DNA of 64,000 nt, taken from an uncultured Gammaproteobacteria bacterium (lineage in GTDB: Bacteria > Pseudomonadota > Gammaproteobacteria > DRLM01). Under the pieces are notes generated by a model. That model did no database searches. It saw only the letters and a list, made by a program, of their open reading frames with translations, and had not been told where the DNA came from. Position numbers and translations under genes: made by a program. The stretch spans positions 43,519 to 107,518 of the forward strand of contig CAMYKQ010000059.1 in NCBI GenBank assembly GCA_947259075.1. Reading direction: 5' to 3'. Within the stretch, counting starts at the first letter, position 1. Each line of letters starts with the position of its first letter. Positions 1-9,092 of the stretch are shown here, piece after piece.

Positions 1-156
1 GCCGCGATAATGGATCATGGGCCGATGCGAGGTGATGTTCATATAACAACGCAGCGGATCGATCACCCGCACCTCGTGACCGCGGGCTTTAGCCGCCTCC
101 ACCAGGCGGCGGGTGGAATAAATACTGGCTCTACGTGAAAGAATCGCAATCTTCAT
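1..156 (-). CDS. rimK: RimK, ribosomal protein S6 glutamate ligase (5' fragment)
   Basis: Only the first 52 codons are inside the window; the gene runs off the left edge. The N-terminus begins [18 protein letters not shown] and continues with [11 protein letters not shown] and CYMNI. This matches the start of the ATP-grasp ligase RimK, which adds glutamates to the C-terminus of ribosomal protein S6. The ATP-grasp catalytic part lies outside the window. It is followed upstream on the same strand by the RimB-type protease gene, which is the usual pairing. The short length is the only reason for not being fully certain. Confidence 0.85.
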   Translation of the reverse strand, partial: MKIAILSRRASIYSTRRLVEAAKARGHEVRVIDPLRCYMNITSHRPMIHYRG

Positions 157-208
157 AACTCACCTCAAATTCCTGTCCGTGGCCCCGAGTATGGCGGCAT
201 GAATAAAA

Positions 209-688
209 TCAGCGTCGATCACGCAAACGCTTGCGAATAAATGCCGGCGTTTCCCGGCTGAGATAGGATGCATCCGGGTTGACCAGATAACGCCCTTGCA
301 GCGCGGTGCGCCCCAGCAACATGCGAAAACCCATGTTGTCGCGGTTGGTCAGCGTCATTTCGATCGGCCAGCGCGCCCCGCCCACTTCCACCGTAGTCAT
401 GATGACCACGCGCATTTCCCGATGCCCGCCCGAATCCGTCACCCAACGTTGATCGAGCACCGGGGCGACGCCATTGACTTCGATGTCCCGGCGGCGCTGA
501 AAGGGGTGCACGCTAAAACGCACCATGAGCGCACCCGCTTCGCGAAAGGTCTCCACTTGAAAGGCGTGCAGGGCCGAGGTACGTGCGCCGGTGTCGATCT
601 TGGCCTTGATGGTGTCTATGGCCAGGTCGGGCAAACCCAGCCATTCACGCCAGCCAAGCAGCTTCGATGTTTTTTCTGCATCCGTCAT
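209..688 (-). CDS. RimB-type retropepsin-like protease (RimK-associated, DUF785/Zn_protease family)
   Basis: 159 residues. The N-terminal third carries [13 protein letters not shown], the D-T-G-A signature of the retropepsin-like family often annotated as 'ATP-dependent zinc protease'. Further family blocks are [17 protein letters not shown] and the C-terminal [10 protein letters not shown]. Members found next to rimK (RimB) are known to act on glutamylated S6. Here the gene lies 52 bp upstream of rimK on the same strand, so the two are probably co-transcribed. There is no signal peptide, consistent with a cytosolic ribosome-modifying role. Function is inferred from family and neighbour; the family assignment is firm. 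Confidence 0.85.
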   Translation of the reverse strand: MTDAEKTSKLLGWREWLGLPDLAIDTIKAKIDTGARTSALHAFQVETFREAGALMVRFSVHPFQRRRDIEVNGVAPVLDQRWVTDSGGHREMRVVIMTTVEVGGARWPIEMTLTNRDNMGFRMLLGRTALQGRYLVNPDASYLSRETPAFIRKRLRDRR

Positions 689-916
689 TGGCTTGCTTGA
701 CTATTGCTCCCATTGGAGACGTGACATTAATCACGCGCTTGCACCCCTACTGTTGAAACTACCAAAAAGCAGCGCGCGCCGCAAAGACCGTGTGAAATGC
801 GCCCCCAAGCCTTGAGATATGACTAGGATCGGGCATCACCCGGCATGGGTAGTCGAATTATTGCACAATACCTTTGCACAAGCGCGCCACTCCCAGCGAA
901 GATAACGGCCGCCGCT

Positions 917-2572
917 TTATTGCCGGGCATAGTAGGCCGCGATCGCCTGCATCTCCACCAAGCGCAGCACGTCGCTCATAGCGTGCATCGCGGAACTTAC
1001 GCGGGTACCGTTTTTATAGGCCTGCAAGGCATTCAACAAATAGACTTCAGCTTGTCCGGCAAGGCGCGGTTTGGCGGGATCGCGGCTATAACCGCGCTCG
1101 CCGTGGCAGCGGTCGCATTTCTGCGCCAAAATCTCGGGCGCTTCGAAGGCCTTCACCTCGAGTTGCGGTGCTGGTTGCGCGGCAAAGTAGGCGGCGAGGT
1201 CCTCGCGCGCTTGCGGGCTCAATTCTTTCACCGCATTTTGCATTTCCTCCAGTTCGCGCTCGCCGCCTGCATAGGCTTGCATCGCCTTGGCGAAATAAAG
1301 CGCATCCTGCCCGGCGAGGCTGGGCGTGCCCGCCGCCGTACTGACACCGCGCTCGCCATGGCAACCGCTGCAGGCGACGCTCAACACCTCACCCGCCGCC
1401 GCATCGCCGGTGCGCGCCGGCGCAACGGGGCTGGGTGTTTGTCCCGCGAAATAAAAGCTGAGCTTCTCGATATCCGCATCACTGAGATACGCCACCAGCA
1501 GATTCATCATCGCGTGTTTGCGCTCACCATCACGGTAGGCCTTGATGGCGCTCGCGAGATACACTGGGTGCAGGCCGGCCAGGGCCGGCACGCCGCGCAA
1601 GGCCGGCTCACCGGCGCCGCCATGGCAGGCGCTGCAACTTGAGGCGATACGCTCGGCCTCGCCGAGGGGGTCGAACCCCCCCGCCGTGGAAAACAATAAC
1701 GGCGGCTGACTGGCGTAATAAGCGGCCAGTTCGCGCGCCTGCTTGTCGCTGAGGCCAGCGACCGCCTGCCGCATCAAATCGTGGCGGCGCAGTCCGTCAC
1801 GATAGGCCGTGACGGCTTGGAATAGATACTCGGCGTTGTGCCCCGCGAGACTGGGCATGGCCGGATGCGGCGTGCTCCCCGTACGGCCATGACAACCGGC
1901 GCAACGCGCCGCCAAGACCTTGCCCGCCGCCGCGCCGCCTTGTGAAGGCACCGTGGATTTCACGCGCCGCTGCGCGGCGAAATACGCGGCGATGGCCTCA
2001 GTCGTCTTGGCGTCCAGCGCATGTTTGAAAAAGCCCATCACCGGATCGCGGCGCTTGCCGCTGAAATAGTCATGCAGGGCCGATTCGATGTACGGCCGCG
2101 GCAAGCCGGCGAGGCTGGGCGTGGCCGCGCGCGTACTGTTGCCGTCCGCGCCATGGCAAGACTGGCAGGCCTTGGAAGCCGCCTTTCCTTCGGCCAGCAG
2201 TTTGTCATCCCTAGGCCGCGCCGCCTTCCACGGACTCGTTAAACCGGCGTAATAGCCGGCGACGGCCTTGATCTCCACTTCGTTGAGTGCCGCGACGGCG
2301 GTCTTCATTGCTTCATGATCGCGATCACCTTTGGCGTAGGCACGCAGCGCGTTGAGTAAATACTCGGCAGGCTGTCCCGCGATGAAAGGCGCGCCGCCGC
2401 GCGCGTTGACTCCATCACCGCCATGACAAGCGAAGCAGCTTGCGGCCACGCGCTTGCCCAGCGTCACATCCGGCGCCGCCACCGGCGCGGCGATGGCAGG
2501 CGGCGGCGCATCACGGTCACAGCCCAAGAGCATCAGCGCCAGAAAAACCCAAAATCCGAGGCAGCGTTTCAT
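917..2572 (-). CDS. Hexahaem lipoprotein of six tandem class I cytochrome c domains
   Basis: 551 residues from ATG 2572, chosen because AAGGAG lies 8 nt upstream; an in-frame GTG at 2581 overlaps that site. A lipoprotein signal ends LMLLGC (Cys18). Six CxxCH haem motifs follow at residues 46, 136, 224, 313, 401 and 486, about 90 residues apart. Each is followed by a P.LAGQ.-Y-like segment, a 'Y..G.R' segment and a Met that is probably the distal ligand. Each unit resembles a cytochrome c553/c4-type monodomain, so the protein is a chain of six electron-transfer modules on a lipid anchor. Most c4-type proteins have two domains. The partner oxidase or reductase is not in the window. It probably acts in the periplasm as an electron relay. 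Confidence 0.9.
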   Translation of the reverse strand: MKRCLGFWVFLALMLLGCDRDAPPPAIAAPVAAPDVTLGKRVAASCFACHGGDGVNARGGAPFIAGQPAEYLLNALRAYAKGDRDHEAMKTAVAALNEVEIKAVAGYYAGLTSPWKAARPRDDKLLAEGKAASKACQSCHGADGNSTRAATPSLAGLPRPYIESALHDYFSGKRRDPVMGFFKHALDAKTTEAIAAYFAAQRRVKSTVPSQGGAAAGKVLAARCAGCHGRTGSTPHPAMPSLAGHNAEYLFQAVTAYRDGLRRHDLMRQAVAGLSDKQARELAAYYASQPPLLFSTAGGFDPLGEAERIASSCSACHGGAGEPALRGVPALAGLHPVYLASAIKAYRDGERKHAMMNLLVAYLSDADIEKLSFYFAGQTPSPVAPARTGDAAAGEVLSVACSGCHGERGVSTAAGTPSLAGQDALYFAKAMQAYAGGERELEEMQNAVKELSPQAREDLAAYFAAQPAPQLEVKAFEAPEILAQKCDRCHGERGYSRDPAKPRLAGQAEVYLLNALQAYKNGTRVSSAMHAMSDVLRLVEMQAIAAYYARQ

Positions 2573-3250
2573 ATTCTTCACTCCTTATCCCGCCCGGCCT
2601 CGCTCACATTCGCCTTCCCTCACCGCAGGTTCAACCGCGGGCGAGCACCATTCATCCATAAAAACGGAGGCGCGTACGCTGAAGCATGGATTCATCTCTC
2701 GCGGAAACGAGGCGTGCCTCATAGTGGCGAGGCGGTATTCTTGGCCGCGGCGCGGCTGGAATGAGCCGGACGGCTATGAACTGCATCACGTATGACGCGA
2801 CTCATAAAAAAGCCGCATGCCTCATTCGCGGCGTGCGGGTTCACGGCACCCGCACTGAAAAGAGAAGTGAACTCCGTAGACCGGGGCAGCCGCGGGGTGA
2901 ATAAATGACCATGCCGCCAACTCACACAACACCCCTAATATTTGAACTGTACATCTCGCCCGCAAACCCAGATAAGCACGGTACAACCCTACTCCTATTA
3001 CACCCTCTCCGGCAATTACAAAACCTCCGTTTATTAAACGGCGTTTCGGCTAAAACCAAGCATAATCTTAGTAGACAGCCATAGCGATATGGCGCCGCCT
3101 TTTTGCCCAACGGTGTCGCGGCCGGACTGCGGCCGCCCGCGGCGGCCGACGGGGCAGGCTGCTCACCCTGATTTTTGCACCAGACCAACTGACGCGCGCC
3201 ATCCATTCGATGTCTGCGCTATAGTATGAAAGGAAAAACAAGGTGACATC
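2573..3250. other. Intergenic region between cytochrome and M20-like genes, no gene recognised
   Basis: About 680 bases between two divergent genes. Short open frames here lack ribosome sites and resemble nothing known. The stretch near 3110-3160 is very GC-rich with overlapping GGCCG/CGGCC inverted repeats. A TATAGT hexamer at 3219-3224, with AAGGTGACATC before the ATG at 3251, may be the -10 and ribosome site of the M20-like gene. No clear -35 was seen. Confidence 0.4.
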
Positions 3251-4420
3251 ATGTCCGAAACGCAAGACCGGATGGATTCCATGACCGCGCTGTTGCGCGA
3301 ACTGGTATCGCACCCCAGCCGCACCGGCGAGGACAGTTGCGACGCCCTGTTGCGCGCCGTGGCCGATTGGCTAGCCCGTCATGGCATCGAGGCGCAATGG
3401 CTGCGCGACGCCGGGGGTCGCGTGCTGGCGCTGTGCGGCGAAGTGCGCGGCGCGCGGCCCGGCCCGTTTTATTTATTCAACGCCCCCGCCGACACCGCGC
3501 CCTTCGGTGACCGCGCCGCGTGGACGCATCCGCCGCAGCGGCCCACTCTCGACGACGGCTGGCTCTACGGGCGCGGCAGCGCCGATAGCAAGGCGGGCAT
3601 CGCCGTGTTCTGTCACGTCATCGCCGCGCTGGCGCCGCGCCGCGCCGCCTTGTCGGGCACGCTCGGTTTTGTCTTCGATGCCGAAGAACACTCCGGCACC
3701 TTCGCCGGCATCCGCTGCTATTTGGAAAGCCGCGGCGGCGAATCCATCAGCGGCGTGATGATCGGCTACCCCGGCAACGACCGCGTGGTGACGGGCGCGC
3801 GAGGATTTTTACGGGCGCGAGTGCAGCTGCATGGCGTGGCCGCCCATTCCGGTTCGTCCAGCGGCGGCGGCATCAACGCCATCGACCGCGCCCGCGCATT
3901 AATGAATCACATCACCGCCGCCCCGCTCCCGGGCGCCGACGGGCAATTTCCGCTGCCACCCAAAGTAACTATTACCGGCATACGCGGCGGCGGCAGTTTT
4001 ACGCTCATTCCCGATCGCTGCGAGCTGGACATCGACCTGCGGCTCACGCCGCGTTTCGATCAAGCCGCGGCACGGCATTGGCTAACACAATTAACCGTGG
4101 CACTCGACACGGACAGCGGCGCGCCGTCCACGCGCATCGACTGGCAATTAGGCTGGCCCGCGTATCAACTCCCGGCGCGACACCCCATGGTGAACGCGCT
4201 GCAAGCAGCGGCGCGCGAGGCCTTCGGGCGCGACTTACCGGCCGCGGTTGTCGGCCCATCGAGCATCGCCAATCTGCTCGCGACGCACGGCATCCCCGCC
4301 ACCGCCGGGCTGGGCGTCAGCTGTCGCAACATCCACGCCCCGGATGAAGGCGTGGAACTGGCGACGCTGGAACCGGCGTATCAAACTTATTTGGGCGCGG
4401 TGTCGCGCCTCTTGCAATAG
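3251..4420 (+). CDS. M20-family peptidase/deacetylase-like protein with altered metal ligands
   Basis: 389 residues. The M20 fold is supported by GRGSADSKAG (Asp112), DAEEHSG (Glu145/146), the dimerisation-domain segment VQLHGVAAHSG, and the C-terminal CRNIHAPDE that supplies the last His. The M20 family (DapE, ArgE, carboxypeptidase G2) hydrolyses amide bonds with two zinc ions. Two canonical ligands are missing. The usual GHxDxVP segment reads NAPADTAP, so His is replaced by Pro79. The usual GEP segment reads GYPG, so Glu is replaced by Tyr173. The protein may therefore bind one metal, use other ligands, or be non-catalytic. It is followed 28 bp later by the patatin gene on the same strand. 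Substrate unknown. Confidence 0.8.
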   Translation: MSETQDRMDSMTALLRELVSHPSRTGEDSCDALLRAVADWLARHGIEAQWLRDAGGRVLALCGEVRGARPGPFYLFNAPADTAPFGDRAAWTHPPQRPTLDDGWLYGRGSADSKAGIAVFCHVIAALAPRRAALSGTLGFVFDAEEHSGTFAGIRCYLESRGGESISGVMIGYPGNDRVVTGARGFLRARVQLHGVAAHSGSSSGGGINAIDRARALMNHITAAPLPGADGQFPLPPKVTITGIRGGGSFTLIPDRCELDIDLRLTPRFDQAAARHWLTQLTVALDTDSGAPSTRIDWQLGWPAYQLPARHPMVNALQAAAREAFGRDLPAAVVGPSSIANLLATHGIPATAGLGVSCRNIHAPDEGVELATLEPAYQTYLGAVSRLLQ

Positions 4421-4448
4421 ACTGGCTCAAGAACCAGGGAGAACAGCC

Positions 4449-7400
4449 ATGACGGACCTCAAGGATTTTGCCCACGGCACCGACCGCTTCCACACTCAAG
4501 AATTACGCATCGCCCTGGTGATGAACGGCGGCGTCAGCCTCGCGGTATGGATAGGCGGCGTCAGTCATGAGATCAACCGGCTGGTGCGCGGTGAATCGCT
4601 CTACCACAAACTCTGCGATGCCTTGGCGGTAAAACCGCGAGTGGACGTCATCAGCGGCACCAGCGCCGGCGGCATCAACGGCGGCCTGCTCGCCTTGGCG
4701 CTCAGTCAAAACACCTCGCTCGATCCCTTGCGTAACATCTGGCTGGAACAAGGCGACATCTTAAATCTATTACGCAAACCGACGGACAGCGATCCAACCT
4801 CGCTTTTGGATGGCGGCTATTTTTACAAGGCGATGCTGAAAGGTTTCAACGAGGTCGCGAATCAAAGCGGAAAATCGTTTCAAGACGCCGCAAGCGTACC
4901 CATCGAACTGACCCTCACCACCACGGTGCTGTGCGGCGAGGTCCGCGATTTCCCCGACGATCTCGGCACCATCATCCGCGACGTGACCCATCGCGGCCTG
5001 ATGAAATTCAAACGCGGGCCGGATATCGACGGCGATCCCTTCGCCGCAACGGACATCGTGCGCAAACTCGCGACCGCCGCCCGCGCCACCGCCTCGTTTC
5101 CCGGCGCCTTCGAACCCTTCTTCCTCCCCAGCCCGGAAAACAAAGGCGTCACCGCCGGGGGCGAGGCCGTGGCCGACTTGAGCGCGCACGCCAATTTTCA
5201 TCTTGATTGCTTCGTGGTGGACGGCGGCGTGCTCGACAACAACCCCCTCGAATCCGCACTCGATGCGGTATTCCGTCAGCGCGCCGAAGGGCAAGTGCGG
5301 CGAGTGCTCGCCTATGTCGTGCCCGACCCCGGCCAGATCGCCGATCCCAAACCGCAAAAAGCCGGCGAACTCCCAACCATGGCGCAAACCGTACTCGCGG
5401 CCTTGGTCAGCATTCCCCGCGTCGAATCCATCTCCGATCAACTGCGCGCAATCATGGCGCACAACCGCGCCATCACCGGCCGCCGTGACACCCGCGTCGT
5501 CATCGCCGAAATGCTGGGCTGGCACGCCGCGGAATCGATCGCGCAACAGGCCTTCGACGGTTACCGGAAATTTCGCGCGTCCAGCGCCGCGGAACACATC
5601 GCCGCCGCGCTCGCCAACGGCGCGGCACGTTGCCGCGATGCCGAAAATCGTCCCATCGCCATCGGCCGCCGCCGCCGCGAACAACTCGCCAGCCAATTAG
5701 CGCAATTGGAACCCGTGCCGTGGATCCCCGCCGCGCTGGAGTTCAATCGCGAGCAGCGCGGCTGGGATTGGGGTTTGTTCACCCTGGAAAACGTCACGTT
5801 GATACTCATGGATCTATTGCGCCGTGCCGTGCGTCTCGCGCCGGTGCGGCGCAGCGAGGCCAGCGCCGAACTGTGGCGGGGTTTGCATCAAGCACGGCGC
5901 AACGCCTTCAATTTGGTGACTGAACTCACTCAGCTGCGCCAGCTCGACCGGCGCCATTGGGAAACGCGCGGCGCCGCCCGCTGCACGGATTTGACTGAAG
6001 GGCTCGACGTCACGGCCACGCGCTCACTGCGCAGCGTCATGCAAGACGAGTTGCGAAGCTGGGCGATGATCTTCGAGCCCGCCTCCGCCCCGCTGCGCGC
6101 CGAAGGTGACGCGCGGCCGCCGCGCAGATTCAGTGAACTGGCCGGGCGCATCACGGACATCTTCGCCAACAGCGCGCCGCTGCTGCATTCATTGCTGGCG
6201 CGCCCGCCGTCACAACGCGATGCCGGACAATATGCGGAGTTACGCAAACTCATGGAATTTCTCCTCCCCGGCGCAAGCCTGGACACGGACAGCTTGTGGC
6301 GGCGGCTGCTCGTGCTCGACGTGGTGCAATACACTTTCAATGGCGATCGCACCCAAGATCAATACCTCGAATTGATGCAAATCAGCGCCAACACCCCCAC
6401 CGCCTTCGGCGGTCCCAGCACCCTGGAAGAAAAACTCGCGGGGGTGCAGGTGGCGCACTTCGGCGCCTTTTACAAACGCTCATGGCGTATCAATGATTGG
6501 ATGTTCGGCCGCCTCGACGGCGCCGAGCGCCTCATGCGCATCGTGCTCGACCCCAGCCGCCTCGTGCGCCTGTTCGGCTGGGAAACAAGCGACAGCCGCC
6601 TACCCGAAAACGCCGTCGCCAGCGCATTGGACTTGCTGCACAGCTTGATGTTGGATGAGCTGCATCGCGAAGACGATCGCGCCTTATTGGAAAATGAATG
6701 GCAAGCGCGGCTTGAAGCCATGCGCACGGAACTGCGTTACCTCGCCGAACCCGCGCTGCCCATTCCCGAACAATTGCCCGAGTGCGCCGCCATGCTGGTC
6801 GCGCGCCTGCACCTCGACATCCTGCGCCAAGAATTACCACAACTCGCCGACGCGGTGGGCGACGATACCTTGCTGGGCACCGACGCCAGCGGCAACGGCC
6901 CCCAATTCTTGCGCCGCTTTGAACGGCAGCTCTGCATCCCCGCCGCGGAAACCACGGTGGGCGCCGGTGAACGCCGGCGGCTGGCTGGACAATTGCCCGC
7001 CGAACAGATCGTGGAATTATTTAAAGAGGCCAAGGTCGGCGAGGAAAAACTGGCGCGGGAATACGGCAGCGACCGCTTCACCGTCACCGCCGCCCGCGCC
7101 GCCGCCGTCGCCAGCAATGCGCTGGCCGGTAAACACTCGGGATTAAAATTACTCCGCGGCGCCTTCGCCGCCATGCGCCTGCCTTTAATCACTCTCGACA
7201 TCATCGTCAGCGGCCTGCTCAAAGGCGGCCGCACCACCATGGGCCTCTACGCCATGCTCATGGCCTCGGCCGTCACTATCTTGCTCGGCCAACTCCTGGC
7301 CGGCGCGCAATGGTCGAGCTGGGTGATAGGCGCGGCGCTGGTGATACTCATCGGCGGCGCCGTCGTGTTATTACGCCGCCATACCGCACTCATGATTTCC

Positions 7401-7457
7401 GCCTTGTTGATTTTGGCGGGCTTATGGGGCTGGCTGCTGGTGATGCCGAAAGGGTAA
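4449..7457 (+). CDS. Patatin-like phospholipase with C-terminal membrane helices
   Basis: 1002 residues from ATG 4449, which is preceded by GGAGAACAGCC; the open frame extends upstream into the previous gene but has no better start. The oxyanion-loop segment MNGGVSLAVW, nucleophile elbow GTSAGG (Ser72) and catalytic DGG (Asp258, in VVDGGVLDNNP) define a patatin-type Ser-Asp lipase. The long middle region, about residues 300-900, is helical and charged and resembles the DUF3376 'patatin-related' proteins. The last ~75 residues contain about three hydrophobic helices, so the enzyme is probably attached to the inner membrane from the cytosolic side. Acyl-ester hydrolysis is inferred from the family; the lipid substrate is unknown. 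It may be co-transcribed with the preceding M20-like gene. Confidence 0.85.
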   Translation: MTDLKDFAHGTDRFHTQELRIALVMNGGVSLAVWIGGVSHEINRLVRGESLYHKLCDALAVKPRVDVISGTSAGGINGGLLALALSQNTSLDPLRNIWLEQGDILNLLRKPTDSDPTSLLDGGYFYKAMLKGFNEVANQSGKSFQDAASVPIELTLTTTVLCGEVRDFPDDLGTIIRDVTHRGLMKFKRGPDIDGDPFAATDIVRKLATAARATASFPGAFEPFFLPSPENKGVTAGGEAVADLSAHANFHLDCFVVDGGVLDNNPLESALDAVFRQRAEGQVRRVLAYVVPDPGQIADPKPQKAGELPTMAQTVLAALVSIPRVESISDQLRAIMAHNRAITGRRDTRVVIAEMLGWHAAESIAQQAFDGYRKFRASSAAEHIAAALANGAARCRDAENRPIAIGRRRREQLASQLAQLEPVPWIPAALEFNREQRGWDWGLFTLENVTLILMDLLRRAVRLAPVRRSEASAELWRGLHQARRNAFNLVTELTQLRQLDRRHWETRGAARCTDLTEGLDVTATRSLRSVMQDELRSWAMIFEPASAPLRAEGDARPPRRFSELAGRITDIFANSAPLLHSLLARPPSQRDAGQYAELRKLMEFLLPGASLDTDSLWRRLLVLDVVQYTFNGDRTQDQYLELMQISANTPTAFGGPSTLEEKLAGVQVAHFGAFYKRSWRINDWMFGRLDGAERLMRIVLDPSRLVRLFGWETSDSRLPENAVASALDLLHSLMLDELHREDDRALLENEWQARLEAMRTELRYLAEPALPIPEQLPECAAMLVARLHLDILRQELPQLADAVGDDTLLGTDASGNGPQFLRRFERQLCIPAAETTVGAGERRRLAGQLPAEQIVELFKEAKVGEEKLAREYGSDRFTVTAARAAAVASNALAGKHSGLKLLRGAFAAMRLPLITLDIIVSGLLKGGRTTMGLYAMLMASAVTILLGQLLAGAQWSSWVIGAALVILIGGAVVLLRRHTALMISALLILAGLWGWLLVMPKG

Positions 7458-7528
7458 TCTCGCTTTGCGACAGTAGATGATTCGCCGTTTCACCACCGAC
7501 TGAGGTAAAAGCGAAACAGGCGGGCTCA

Positions 7529-7729
7529 TCATTCAATGACGAAGGATATTTTCGCGTTAATGCGGTATTTCACAATCTTGTCTTTTTCCACTATCGCTTG
7601 CATATCCTGAACATACAGAGACTTGATATTTCGTATGGATTTCGCGGCTTCTTTAACCGCATTTCCCGCGGCGTCATCCCATGACGTGGCCGACTCAGCG
7701 ATCACTTCAACGACTTTTACAATAGACAT
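7529..7729 (-). CDS. Dodecin (flavin-binding dodecamer subunit)
   Basis: 66 residues. The sequence VVEVIAESATSWDDAAGNAV, then KSIRNIKSLYV and a C-terminal YRINAKISFVIE strand, is the dodecin beta-alpha-beta-beta pattern, including the SWDDA helix start. Dodecins form hollow dodecamers that store or sequester flavins (FMN or riboflavin) in the cytosol. A GAGGAT sequence about ten bases upstream serves as ribosome site. It starts 17 bp after the stop of the 225-residue membrane protein and is probably translated from the same transcript. Length is normal for the family. Confidence 0.9.
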   Translation of the reverse strand: MSIVKVVEVIAESATSWDDAAGNAVKEAAKSIRNIKSLYVQDMQAIVEKDKIVKYRINAKISFVIE

Positions 7730-7746
7730 AATTATTTTATCCTCGG

Positions 7747-8424
7747 TTATTCCTTCAGTTTTATTTTCAGCTCACCTTCTTCAATCCGTATTTGCTCCAC
7801 GCCTTCGGCGAAGGATTTCCAAAAGCCCTGGTCATGCCCATACTCTTTAACGAGATCAATATTCTTCAGGCCGCCCAGCCAAGCATTGGGTACCGGTATA
7901 CCCATGATGGAAACGCCTTTGAGCACAACAACCGGCGTATCCCCCCTATAAGCCAACTCGACACCGGCTTTAAGTTTTAAGGTTTTACCCCCCATAATCG
8001 GAAAGTCTTCATCCAGTGGCACTAACAGCTTTGCGCTAATCAGGTCGTCCGATAAGTCAATCGCGAATTTGTCGGCTAACTCAGTATTTTTTGCCAGTAA
8101 TGCGTTTACCTCATCTTCAGAAAATATTACTTCACGTTTGGCGCCTTCTTCGCTATAGCGCTCGGGTTCTAGCCTGCCGCCCGCCTGGCCGGTGTCAGAA
8201 CCTAGATCGCGCAAACCAATCAAGCTGAGTTTTTTATTGAGAACCCGCTCCTGCTTTTGTGACAGGACAACCGGCGTGAATGATGTCTGAAAAATATACG
8301 TGCGAAATACAAAGACGGAAATCAATGCCGTGACAATAATCGCCAGCAAGACAAATAGCACGACGTGCAACTTGTCAAACCGCTTTTTCTCGGGCTGGCT
8401 TAATCCAGTTGTAAGCTCTGTCAT
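7747..8424 (-). CDS. Hypothetical protein with one N-terminal membrane helix
   Basis: 225 residues. A charged N-terminus (QPEKKRFDKLH) is followed by a single hydrophobic helix, VVLFVLLAIIVTALISVFVF (about residues 21-40). The rest is a soluble region of about 185 residues, probably periplasmic (N-in orientation because of the KKR before the helix). The soluble part has alternating strand-like segments, such as FAIDLSDDLISAKLLVPLD and LKLKAGVELAYRGDTPVVVLKGVSIMG. This suggests a beta-rich lipid-binding or LEA/BON-like fold, but no family is recognised with confidence. It is the first gene of a likely two-gene unit with dodecin. Confidence 0.6.
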   Translation of the reverse strand: MTELTTGLSQPEKKRFDKLHVVLFVLLAIIVTALISVFVFRTYIFQTSFTPVVLSQKQERVLNKKLSLIGLRDLGSDTGQAGGRLEPERYSEEGAKREVIFSEDEVNALLAKNTELADKFAIDLSDDLISAKLLVPLDEDFPIMGGKTLKLKAGVELAYRGDTPVVVLKGVSIMGIPVPNAWLGGLKNIDLVKEYGHDQGFWKSFAEGVEQIRIEEGELKIKLKE

Positions 8425-8678
8425 TGATCTCTATGCCTCGCTTACCTTATAGGTGGTAGGTGGGCTCAATATTCATCTCATCACGGACCGTAGACAGAAT
8501 AGACTCCGCCTGCAGTGTGAGGCCACGGTTTACAATATAAAGCCTGACTCTAAGGCCGTAGACTCAAGCCGGAATAGTCAATCCGCCATAAAGTACCACC
8601 ATCACAAGCGCTTGGTTACCTAGCCACTACCGAGTCGCTACCAGCAATATGCCGCCGCGTCTTAAGAGACGCAATCGA

Positions 8679-9092
8679 TCACCCACCGAATAACTTGCCA
8701 CGCAGAAGACTCATGCCCTGCGCCAGCAACTCGCCGCTCGGGATCTGGCCGTTCACGGTAAGTTTGTCAATCACGTCAGGCAACATCGTTGCCAGACTCG
8801 CCGAGGCCTGATCGGAAGATACGCCTAGCTGGTTTGCGACCTGCTGTACTTGATCGCCACCCAGTGCAGCCTGAATCTGCTGCGGTGAAATAGCTTGATT
8901 CTGCCCCGTGCCAACCCAAGATGAAACGATATCTCCCAAACCATTACTCTTGAACTGCTCTACTAGTCCCGCCAAGCCCCCCACTTGAGGGTTATTGATC
9001 AAACCCATCACGACATCAAGCAAACCGTGTTGCGCACCCTCAGCGCCCACCTGTTGCTTCAAGCCATTGGTAATATCGTCGAGAAAACCCAT
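8679..9092 (-). CDS. YidB-family (DUF937) protein
   Basis: 137 residues starting at ATG 9092, with a GAGGTGG ribosome site; an upstream GTG is less likely. The sequence begins MGFLDDITNGLKQQ, has repeated GL.DVVMGLI and GLAGLVEQFKSNGLGDIVSSWVG blocks, then SPQQIQAALG and a Pro-rich LPDVIDKLTVNGQIP. These are typical of the YidB/DUF937 family. The role is unknown; members are small cytosolic proteins sometimes linked to stress or to LysM/BON-containing partners. It lies downstream of the DUF4157 cassette on the same strand but 460 bp away, so co-transcription is doubtful. Confidence 0.8.
   Translation of the reverse strand: MGFLDDITNGLKQQVGAEGAQHGLLDVVMGLINNPQVGGLAGLVEQFKSNGLGDIVSSWVGTGQNQAISPQQIQAALGGDQVQQVANQLGVSSDQASASLATMLPDVIDKLTVNGQIPSGELLAQGMSLLRGKLFGG

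Noticed and set aside
845..1642. 265-codon plus-strand open frame opposite the cytochrome
   Set aside because: It overlaps six in-register CxxCH modules on the other strand and is a composition shadow.
4770..5696. 308-codon minus-strand open frame opposite the patatin gene
   Set aside because: It covers the conserved GTSAGG-to-DGG region of the patatin and shows no family motif of its own.
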